Assembly: GCA_965372745.1 (NCBI GenBank)
Contig: CBDVDM010000025.1
Coordinates: 1-25,613 of the forward strand
Origin: VRUG01 sp965372745
GTDB taxonomy: Bacteria > Planctomycetota > Phycisphaerae > Sedimentisphaerales > Anaerobacaceae
Reading direction: 5' to 3'
DNA: 25,613 nt
In this document: piece after piece, positions 1 to 6,088 of the stretch
How the letters are laid out: the number at the start of each line of letters is the position of its first letter
Position numbering within the stretch: the first letter of the stretch is position 1
The notes under the pieces: generated by a model
Databases searched by the model: none
Told to the model about the DNA's origin: nothing
Seen by the model: only the letters and a program-made list of their open reading frames with translations
Made by a program: the position numbers and the translations under genes

Positions 1-188
1 TCTTTTTGTTGTTGATTGCTGTTGGCATTGCGGTTGAGATTCTTTTCGGCAGCACTGTTCCGTTCTTTAGCGGAATCGTTGCTAATCTTACCGCTTTAGT
101 CAGTACTCTGGGCGAGCACGGCCTTGTCGGCCTGATTGCTTTGAGTATTATTCTTTACCTGTTCTATAGGAAAAAAGCTGTTGCATAA
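1..188 (+). CDS. C-terminal part of an unidentified membrane protein (partial)
   Basis: The reading frame is open from the window edge to a TAA at 186-188, so this is the 3' end of a longer gene. The roughly 60 visible residues contain two hydrophobic stretches, one at the start and one near the end (GLIALSIILYLFY). They are separated by a short polar loop, and the protein finishes with a positively charged RKKAVA tail, which suggests a cytoplasmic C terminus after the last membrane span. No catalytic motif is visible and I do not recognise the family. An in-frame TTG at 6-8 could be mistaken for a start, but nothing upstream supports it as one. Confidence 0.6.
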   Translation, partial: FLLLIAVGIAVEILFGSTVPFFSGIVANLTALVSTLGEHGLVGLIALSIILYLFYRKKAVA

Positions 189-201
189 CTTAGCCGCTGA
201 C

Positions 202-249
202 CTGCATTTTAAAATGCAGCACAGGTTAAGCCTTTAGATTAGCTAAAGG
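202..249. repeat. Palindrome and adjacent hairpin downstream of the partial membrane gene
   Basis: Positions 202-219 form a perfect 18-bp palindrome (CTGCATTTTAAAATGCAG). Positions 231-249 form a second hairpin, CCTTTAG-5 nt-CTAAAGG. Neither is followed by a T-run, so they are not clear intrinsic terminators. They could protect or process the mRNA end of the upstream gene. Confidence 0.4.
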
Positions 250-290
250 TAAAAACTAAATTGAAGAAAGTTTTACAAACCTGATTTTAG

Positions 291-330
291 AGCAGGCTGA
301 AAGAATTGTCTCTCAGTCTGCTTTGCTTTT
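291..330 (+). terminator. Possible intrinsic terminator after the partial membrane gene
   Basis: The arms AGCAGGCTGA (291-300) and TCAGTCTGCT (313-322) pair with a single mismatch around a 12-nt loop. A T-rich stretch (TTGCTTTTAT) follows. It lies about 100 nt after the stop at 188 and no other + strand gene is nearby. The T-tract is imperfect. From here to the tRNA at 611 I see no gene. Confidence 0.4.
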
Positions 331-610
331 ATACAGTCGCATAAATCATTCAGCAATACTAAAGTTTGTTTTTTACACCCATAGACGGTATCAATCGATT
401 ATATTCACTTTGAATCACGACTCTAAGCCCAAAATTCAACGTAAATCAGCAAAGGGCAAAAACAGTAACAATTTTCCCCAGACTATTATAGGGAAATGTG
501 AAAGACAAACGTTCTGATCAAGCGAACAGTCGAGCAGTAGACAGCAATTAAGCATTTTTACCTATTCAACTGTCCAAATGTTCTCCTGCTCTGTTGCGGC
601 AAAGCCATAC

Positions 611-683
611 CTCCCCGAGTAGGACTCGAACCTACGACCTAGCGGTTAACAGCCGCTCGCTCTACCAATTGAGCTATCGGGGA
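611..683 (-). tRNA. tRNA-Asn (anticodon GTT)
   Basis: Reading the minus strand, the acceptor stem TCCCCGA pairs with TCGGGGA. The D arm is GCTC-AATTGGTA-GAGC. The anticodon stem AGCGG/CCGCT encloses CTGTTAA, giving anticodon GTT (Asn). The T arm is GTAGG-TTCGAGT-CCTAC. The next base is G, the usual Asn discriminator. CCA is not encoded. Every stem is fully paired, so the gene looks functional. The 5' half recurs almost unchanged at 984-1011, with a GIY-YIG gene remnant in between. Confidence 0.95.
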
Positions 684-687
684 AAAT

Positions 688-923
688 TTATTTATTATTA
701 ACTTTTTCGAAGTTTTTTAACAGCTTCTCACGAATCCATTTAGATGATTTCATGGCCTTGATTTGTCTTTCTCGTTCCATCGCCGATGAACGACTTTGAT
801 GCAACTCTTTCCAAACCAAAAACCATGGGCCATTCTATTTTCTAAATTGCCAGTCGAGCCGATATAAAATTGTCCTTGCGGATTCTCAAGAACATAAACC
901 CAATATTTTTCTTCACTTTTCAA
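688..923 (-). pseudogene. GIY-YIG endonuclease family gene, broken by an internal deletion/frameshift
   Basis: The minus strand starts at a TTG (921-923) and reads YWVYVLENPQGQFYIGSTGNLENR, with an equivalent of the GIY-YIG core (W-V-Y...F-Y-I-G-S-T). In another frame it continues GPWFLVWKELHQSRSSAMER and then RQIKAMKSSKWIREKLL, ending at TAA 688-690. These are the N- and C-terminal parts of the roughly 80-100-residue single-domain GIY-YIG family. The middle segment is missing and the frame changes near AATAGAATGGCCCATGG, so no continuous product is made. The remnant starts 4 nt upstream of the tRNA-Asn 5' end and is flanked on its other side by a broken tRNA-Asn copy. This suggests a small tRNA-associated nuclease element that has decayed. 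Family assignment is by motif recognition only. Confidence 0.75.
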
Positions 924-931
924 TCAACTCT

Positions 932-1011
932 CTCTGTCCTTGGCCGAAGCTTAAACCTGTGGTTAATCCCGATAGTATCGGGACTCGCTCTACCAATTGA
1001 GCTATCGAAGA
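932..1011 (-). pseudogene. Degenerate tRNA-Asn copy interrupted by a palindrome
   Basis: On the minus strand, the 24 nt of the D-arm region (CGATAGCTCAATTGGTAGAG and flanks) are identical to the intact tRNA-Asn at 611-683. The acceptor start is altered (TCTTCGA instead of TCCCCGA). The 5' anticodon-stem bases CGGCTG are replaced by the perfect palindrome TCCCGATA-G-TATCGGGA (967-983). The sequence then resumes as TTAACC with a diverged T arm containing TTCGG. The T and acceptor stems no longer pair, so this is a tRNA pseudogene. Its distal end is approximate. Confidence 0.7.
967..983. repeat. 17-bp perfect palindrome TCCCGATA-G-TATCGGGA
   Basis: Two 8-nt arms surround a single G, inside the broken tRNA-Asn copy where the 5' anticodon stem should be. 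It behaves like a small inserted palindromic unit, the kind of short dispersed repeat seen in many bacterial genomes. Only one copy is visible in this window. Confidence 0.6.
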
Positions 1012-1259
1012 ATATAAAATACCGCTTATAACAAGTATTTTCGTCTAAACTTAAGACAAACCATTATCCTGATTTCCGGAATTTTGTCAACCCCTGTCTT
1101 TTTATACTTTGAAAAATCAAAGCCAGACTGGACAAGAAGCAGATTATTTAGTAAAATGAAAAATCTACAAAATTTAATGGAGCTTACTTTACAAAACTTT
1201 ATAAAATGTAGTTTTTTAAGTAAATTTGGCAGTTTTAGAACCTATGTTATGGCTTGCTT

Positions 1260-2120
1260 ATGGCGAAGAATATTCTTGATGTTGGTGGCTTTACAATAAA
1301 AAAACGCATCGGAACCGGTGCTCGAAGCACCATTTACGAGGCTACCGATGACTCTGACAGCAAGAGCGTGGCCCTGAAGCGTGTCATCTTCGAGAGGCCG
1401 GAAGATGCGAGGATTTTTGAGCAGGTTGAGAACGAATTCAAGGTAGCCAGGAAAATCGACCATCCTTATGTTAGAAAATGCTACAAATTAAAGAAAATTC
1501 GCAGTATGCTTAGGGTAAAAGAGATGCTGCTTTCGATGGAATTGTTTGATGGTGAAAGTCTTGAAGACAGCCACTCCCTGAGTCTGGTCGACGTGCTGCT
1601 TGTATTGAGAACTGTCGCTAGCGGCCTAAGCGCAATGCATCAGCAGGGTTTCGTGCATTGTGATATTAAACCAAACAATATTCTCATGAATAAGTCAGGC
1701 TCTATTAAGATTATCGACCTTGGACAAAGCTGCAAAATAGGTACTGTAAAAAAGCGTATTCAGGGTACTCCGGACTACATTGCACCCGAACAGGTAAGGC
1801 GAAAACCACTCGGGCCAAAGACCGACATCTTCAATCTCGGTGCAACAATGCACTGGACTCTTACAGGTGAAAACATACCTACCTTGATACCCAAAAAGGA
1901 TACTCTTGGCCTGCCTGTTGCACAGCACCGACATGCACCTCATGAATTAAAAAAACAAATTCCGAAAAGCGTTTCGAAACTTGTTATGGAATGTACGGAA
2001 GACGATCCGGCTGACCGACCGCGTAATATGGTTATGGTTATTTCCCGGCTGGACCTGCTTATCCACAGTATTCTGGGTGACAATATTAAAAAGTTTAAAA
2101 ATGCCGCAAGCAATAGTTGA
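1260..2120 (+). CDS. Soluble Ser/Thr protein kinase (eukaryotic-like, Hanks type)
   Basis: The 286-residue protein is a bare kinase domain. It has a Gly-rich loop IGTGARSTIYEA (18-29), the ATP-anchoring lysine in VALK (K40), a catalytic loop HCDIKPNN (133-140, with HRD changed to HCD), metal-binding DLG (153-155), an activation segment ending in APE (175-177), and the F-helix aspartate D189. It would phosphorylate Ser/Thr on unknown cytoplasmic targets. There is no membrane span, PASTA, TPR or other sensor module, which is unusually minimal for a bacterial kinase. The ATG at 1260 is preferred to the in-frame TTG at 1254, and neither has a good ribosome site. HCD replaces the arginine of RD kinases, so control by activation-loop phosphorylation is less expected. 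The stop overlaps the following phosphatase start by 20 nt, implying co-translation. Confidence 0.88.
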   Translation: MAKNILDVGGFTIKKRIGTGARSTIYEATDDSDSKSVALKRVIFERPEDARIFEQVENEFKVARKIDHPYVRKCYKLKKIRSMLRVKEMLLSMELFDGESLEDSHSLSLVDVLLVLRTVASGLSAMHQQGFVHCDIKPNNILMNKSGSIKIIDLGQSCKIGTVKKRIQGTPDYIAPEQVRRKPLGPKTDIFNLGATMHWTLTGENIPTLIPKKDTLGLPVAQHRHAPHELKKQIPKSVSKLVMECTEDDPADRPRNMVMVISRLDLLIHSILGDNIKKFKNAASNS

Positions 2121-2949
2121 ATTACTCAAAAAAGGCGCCGAGGCAAACGTCGCAGACGAATTTAGAGACGGAAATCTAATTCGGCTGCCTGCTGAGGGCA
2201 GCTTGATTTTAAGCGGTGACCTCCACGGACATCGACGAAACTTTGAAAGAATAACTTCATTTGCCAACCTGGCGGAAAATCCCGATAGGCATCTTGTTCT
2301 TCAGGAAATTATTCATGGCGGACTACAGGATTCCGAAGGTGATTGTCTGTCCTATAGATTATTATTTGATGCTGTCCGGCTTAAATTGGATTTTCCCGAC
2401 CGTGTCCACATCATCATAGGAAACCATGATGTTACTTACATCACAGGTAAAAAAGTAATGAAGGACAGCAGGGAAATGAATCAGTCAATGTGCGCTGCCT
2501 TGCAGAGGGAATTTCCCGAAAACTATGACCGGATAGAGCAGGCTATGAAGCAGTTGTTACGCTCACAGCCCTTAGCGGTCAAATGTGACAATCGAATATG
2601 GTTGTCACATTCACTTCCCGCCGACCGTTACCTTGATAAATTCGATAATGAAATTTTTGACAGGGAATTGGAAAACGGCGATTTAATCAGACCGGGTTCG
2701 GTTTACCTTTTAACATGGGGAAGAAAACATACCCAGGCATTGCTGGATAAAATGGCTAATCAGCTTGATGTTGATATTTTCATTCTCGGCCATCAACCTC
2801 AACAACAAGGCTGGAGCAAAGCAGGGGACAATCTTATACTAATTGCATCCGAGCACAATCATGGATGTTTACTACCAATTGATTTGACAAAGGCTTATAC
2901 TATAGAAGAACTGGCTGGCTCGATTGTTCCGCTGGCATCTATTTCTTAA
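2101..2949 (+). CDS. Metallophosphoesterase, probable protein phosphatase partner of the upstream kinase
   Basis: A 282-residue calcineurin-like phosphoesterase. Metal-binding motifs seen are GDLHGH (39-44), GNHD (107-110), a later SHS histidine and a C-terminal GHQ. The middle PPP motif GDxVDRG is not recognisable (LVLQEIIHGG stands about there), so the metal centre may differ from classical PP1/PP2A-like enzymes. The ATG at 2101 sits inside the kinase gene, giving a 20-nt overlap; the longer frame back to 1981 lies fully within kinase coding sequence and is not needed. The pairing suggests that it reverses the kinase's phosphorylations, but this is inferred from position only. It could instead act on a nucleotide or other small phosphoester. 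No signal peptide or membrane span is present. Confidence 0.8.
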   Translation: MPQAIVELLKKGAEANVADEFRDGNLIRLPAEGSLILSGDLHGHRRNFERITSFANLAENPDRHLVLQEIIHGGLQDSEGDCLSYRLLFDAVRLKLDFPDRVHIIIGNHDVTYITGKKVMKDSREMNQSMCAALQREFPENYDRIEQAMKQLLRSQPLAVKCDNRIWLSHSLPADRYLDKFDNEIFDRELENGDLIRPGSVYLLTWGRKHTQALLDKMANQLDVDIFILGHQPQQQGWSKAGDNLILIASEHNHGCLLPIDLTKAYTIEELAGSIVPLASIS

Positions 2950-3000
2950 GGACGTATACCTAAGGCACAGGTTGTAAAGAGGTGGATATAAAATACGATA

Positions 3001-4209
3001 ATGGATTGGTATTTCTATATAGCTGTTGCGGTAATCGGCTCACAAGCCATAATTGTTTGGCAGGCCTACTATAATTATCGTTACGCAAAAGCCAAATACA
3101 AAAGAAAAAGAACAGGCTACCGCCCGCGAACCGTTCTTATTGTGCCGTGTAAAAATCTGGACTCGAACTTTGAAAAGAACATTACTTCATTTTATAACCT
3201 CGATTATGAACACTACCTGTTGTGGTTTGTTGTCGCTGAAAAGACTGATCCTGCTTATGACCGGTTATGCCAATTAAAAGAAAAACTTGCCTCCAACTCA
3301 AAAGCGAATGATGTTCAGATATTCATTGCCGGTCAGGGGCAATATTGCAGCCAGAAAATTCATAATTTACTTTGCTGCTATGAAAGAATTGGTGATGACA
3401 TTGAAGTTATGGCTTTTGCCGATTCCGATATCTGTGTTCGAAGCGACTGGTTAAGTCACCTCGTTTATCCCCTAAGGCAGCCGAAACATGGCGCTGCAAG
3501 TGGTTATAGATGGTTCGTTCCGGTAAAAAATAATCTTCCGAGCCTGGCTTTATCTGCCTTAAATGCCAAAGTCGCTCAATTGCTCGGTAAGTCCCGCTTT
3601 AATCAGGCGTGGGGCGGTTCAATGGCTGTTAAGGTAGAAACTTTCAGAGAGCTTGGCCTGGATAAAATCTGGCCAAAAGCATTAAGCGACGACTTGTCAC
3701 TGAGTTATGCCGTAAAAAAAGCCGGCCTAAAGGTTGCCTTTGTTCCTGCATGTCTGGTGGCTTCACATGAATCCACTACCTGGTCGGGATTAGTTGAATT
3801 CGGTCGACGACAGTTCTTAATTACCCGCATAGGTGTGCCCTGTACGTGGTGGTTCGGTTTTTTTGCCTGCTTATACTCGGTATTGAGCTTATGGGGGACT
3901 GCTGCTTTTGCCTTTTATGCCGCAGAAATCCAGGCTCAAGACACTATTTTTTTTATCTTGGTGCCGATTATATTGTTCCTGAGTCAAATGGCCAGGGCGA
4001 TAATGCGGCAGAATATAGCTGGAAAGTTACTGCCTGAAGACAGGCAAAAGATGAAACCGGCAATGGTTTCTGATATCTTTTTCTTCTGGGTTTGGTCATT
4101 ATTTATGTTTTGCTTGATTGTCTCTTCAGCGTTTGGAAGAACAATTACATGGCGAGGTATACGTTATAAGCTGATAAGCCCGACTGAAACTGTTATAATT
4201 AGTCGTTAA
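3001..4209 (+). CDS. Membrane glycosyltransferase, family 2/21 (ceramide glucosyltransferase/HpnI-like)
   Basis: A 402-residue inner-membrane enzyme. It has an N-terminal membrane anchor (about 2-22), then a GT-A domain opening with TVLIVPCKN. Sugar-nucleotide and metal residues are in FADSD. The acceptor-side motifs are WGGSMAV, SDDLSLSYAV and the EFGRRQ segment that stands for the (Q/R)XXRW motif. Three hydrophobic spans fill the C-terminal third (about 275-305, 312-335, 352-378). This order matches the Glyco_transf_21 group, which transfers sugars to lipid acceptors such as ceramide or hopanoids. The actual lipid substrate cannot be read from sequence. It starts 51 nt after the phosphatase on the same strand, so it may be co-transcribed with the kinase/phosphatase pair. 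It converges on the diguanylate cyclase gene downstream. Confidence 0.8.
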   Translation: MDWYFYIAVAVIGSQAIIVWQAYYNYRYAKAKYKRKRTGYRPRTVLIVPCKNLDSNFEKNITSFYNLDYEHYLLWFVVAEKTDPAYDRLCQLKEKLASNSKANDVQIFIAGQGQYCSQKIHNLLCCYERIGDDIEVMAFADSDICVRSDWLSHLVYPLRQPKHGAASGYRWFVPVKNNLPSLALSALNAKVAQLLGKSRFNQAWGGSMAVKVETFRELGLDKIWPKALSDDLSLSYAVKKAGLKVAFVPACLVASHESTTWSGLVEFGRRQFLITRIGVPCTWWFGFFACLYSVLSLWGTAAFAFYAAEIQAQDTIFFILVPIILFLSQMARAIMRQNIAGKLLPEDRQKMKPAMVSDIFFFWVWSLFMFCLIVSSAFGRTITWRGIRYKLISPTETVIISR

Positions 4210-4260
4210 TAATAGCAGATGTTGAATCATTCACCTTTGAAATCTTTGAAAACAGTGTGA

Positions 4261-5331
4261 CTAACCAATGTTTTCAATATTGTTCTCCGGCGCGCCGACG
4301 AGATAGATTCTGTTTTTTCCGCTGCGCTTAGCATCTAACAATGCCTTATCTGCCTGTCCGATAAGTTGTTGTATTGTTGAGCCGTCACGTGGAAAACTTG
4401 ACAAACCGCCACTTATTGTCAGAACTCCTTTACCCTCGGCACCGAGCATTGGAAATTCTGTTTTCTCCAATTCACTCATGAAACGTTTTGCTATGAATAT
4501 TGTCTCTTTAGGATGTTCTGCTATAGCCGAACGTCTCTCTTTTTCCAGGTCGTCTGGTTTGGATTTGGGGTCATCACAGAAAATAACAACGAACTCATCA
4601 CCGCCGATTCTACCTACTACGTCATGTGGACGGCAGCAGTGCCGTATCAAAACAGCAGTTTGTTTTAGAATTTCATCACCAGCAGCATGACCGTAAACAT
4701 CATTATAGTGTTTGAAATTATCAATATCAAACATGAGCAATGTCACTCTGTCATTTTTACCCTTTGCTCGTTTGATAATCTGCCTGGTAAATTCCCAGAT
4801 ATATCTTCGATTTTTTAAACCGGTCAACTCATCCGTCGTGGCAAGTTTTTCAAGCTCTTTTATTTTCATCTTCATTTTAGGGTCAACAGCAACAGCTTCT
4901 GTCGGTTCGGTTACCTTAACTGTTCCCTCGATTGCGCCTTGGACAGGTTTGCCGGGAATGAGAGATTTATAGAATCTGCTGGTTTGAAGCGGGCATATCA
5001 AATAATCATCTGCTATCCTGCTGCCATTGGTCCCTGACTCGATAAGCTGGATTGCTGCCGGTTCTTCGTGCATTTGTACCAGGAGAATAATCTTCGAGCC
5101 AGACGCTACATCTTTTAATGCTTTCAAGGCCGAATTTAATCTGGAACTCATCTCAGATATTACAACTGCAATTGTTGTAAAGTTGTTTTTGGCAGCCATG
5201 TCAATCGCATCGAGCATGTTCGCACTGACCTGGATGTTCTGCTCGGTGAGTCTATCTGTGTCTGAAAAGGCTTTTTTTATGTTACCTATCAGCAGAACTC
5301 TTTCAAAATTTGTATCAGATGAAAGTGACAT
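4261..5331 (-). CDS. Diguanylate cyclase with degenerate receiver-like N-terminal domain
   Basis: A 356-residue protein. Residues 1-125 look like a receiver fold (VLLIGN, a hydrophobic IILLVQ strand, an acidic helix pattern), but the acidic pocket and phosphorylatable Asp are not evident. A linker leads to a GGDEF domain from about residue 160 (TTDELTGLKNRR). It contains FDIDNFKHYND, the catalytic GGDEF (243-247) and the inhibitory I-site RPHD (234-237), exactly five residues before GGDEF. It should make c-di-GMP from GTP with product inhibition. It lacks transmembrane segments. The ATG at 5331 has no clear ribosome site; TATAAT lies directly before it. The next gene upstream on the same strand (5451-5924) also resembles a receiver-like domain, so the two may form one signalling unit. 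Confidence 0.88.
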   Translation of the reverse strand: MSLSSDTNFERVLLIGNIKKAFSDTDRLTEQNIQVSANMLDAIDMAAKNNFTTIAVVISEMSSRLNSALKALKDVASGSKIILLVQMHEEPAAIQLIESGTNGSRIADDYLICPLQTSRFYKSLIPGKPVQGAIEGTVKVTEPTEAVAVDPKMKMKIKELEKLATTDELTGLKNRRYIWEFTRQIIKRAKGKNDRVTLLMFDIDNFKHYNDVYGHAAGDEILKQTAVLIRHCCRPHDVVGRIGGDEFVVIFCDDPKSKPDDLEKERRSAIAEHPKETIFIAKRFMSELEKTEFPMLGAEGKGVLTISGGLSSFPRDGSTIQQLIGQADKALLDAKRSGKNRIYLVGAPENNIENIG

Positions 5332-5420
5332 ATTATACCAATTCTACTTAAAAATTGCGACTTAATCCGCGGTAACTTGTTTTACAAAAATTAGTTACAA
5401 CCGTTAGACGCGAATTTTAT

Positions 5421-5434
5421 TACCCTAAAGGGTA
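5421..5434. repeat. Inverted repeat TACCCT-AA-AGGGTA between the two signalling genes
   Basis: A perfect 6-bp inverted repeat with AT-rich flanks, between the stop of the 157-residue gene and the start of the diguanylate cyclase. It has no T-run on the minus strand, so it is more likely a weak attenuating hairpin or protein-binding site than a complete terminator. Confidence 0.35.
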
Positions 5435-5450
5435 TTAACAGCTCTTTTTT

Positions 5451-5924
5451 TTAACTTCCGAGTAAAGCATCCATCTCTGCTTTGGTTGTAAAGAATTCAC
5501 CTTTATTAAAATTTAACGCATTGTTGTTTCGATTTTTCTTTGCGGATGACTCAATCTGGTGATTGGTTAGTAAATCTGCGATTTCCTCTTCGAGTTGAGC
5601 AGGTTCATTTATTAGGGTAGCTGTAGTTTCTGTCATATATTTAGGCCCGGCAGAAGTGTTGTTCTCTACAAGACAACAGCATTGGAATCCTTTTTCATTC
5701 ATTTTTGTAAAGAACCGTTCCTTTTCTATACCTAATGTCTCAAGTCTACCAATAACCAGAACATTTTCATAAGATTCTTTCGCAAGCTTAGCAGTCACTT
5801 TATAAATGTCATCACAGAGAACAAACCTGATACCGTAACTGCTAAGTAAATTTGTCGCATAGTTAATAAAGTAATCAGTAATATTACCAACGATTATTGT
5901 CTGTAACTGTAAATTTTTTCCCAT
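5451..5924 (-). CDS. Small receiver-like protein with FliM-like C-terminal peptide
   Basis: A 157-residue soluble protein of no recognised family. Residues 8-110 alternate hydrophobic strands and amphipathic helices (TIIVGN, IRFVLCDD, NVLVIGR, GFQCCCLVE) like a response-regulator receiver fold, without an obvious phospho-acceptor site. After an Asn/Lys-rich linker the protein ends in TTKAEMDALLGS. That closely resembles the N-terminal SQAEIDALLNG peptide with which the flagellar switch protein FliM binds phospho-CheY. I infer a tethering peptide for a receiver domain, perhaps that of the adjacent diguanylate cyclase. The genes are separated by 119 nt. A loose promoter (TTAACG, 18-nt spacer, TATAAC) precedes the ATG by only about 10 nt. 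Confidence 0.65.
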   Translation of the reverse strand: MGKNLQLQTIIVGNITDYFINYATNLLSSYGIRFVLCDDIYKVTAKLAKESYENVLVIGRLETLGIEKERFFTKMNEKGFQCCCLVENNTSAGPKYMTETTATLINEPAQLEEEIADLLTNHQIESSAKKNRNNNALNFNKGEFFTTKAEMDALLGS

Positions 5925-6088
5925 TTGCCCGACGGTTATAGTTCGATGATAAAAAATGCGTTAAAGTAACAAAAAATCAATTAATTACAGATTAGCATGT
6001 TAGCAGAATTTGCGAAAAAGTCAACTTTATTCCCGTTTTTTACCGGTCTTAATACCAGCTAACCATCGCACAAACAACACCGCCCCTG

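Noticed and set aside
202..219. Palindrome as an intrinsic terminator
   Set aside because: No T-run follows; the AT-rich core makes the stem weak.
323..517. 64-codon + strand ORF in the region between the partial membrane gene and the tRNA
   Set aside because: No ribosome site, no recognisable family, composition not protein-like; it overlaps a probable terminator hairpin.
932..1011. Second functional tRNA
   Set aside because: Anticodon stem is replaced by a palindrome and the acceptor and T stems do not pair.
1981..2100. N-terminal extension of the metallophosphatase back to 1981
   Set aside because: This stretch lies fully inside the kinase coding sequence, and the phosphatase domain starts properly after the ATG at 2101.
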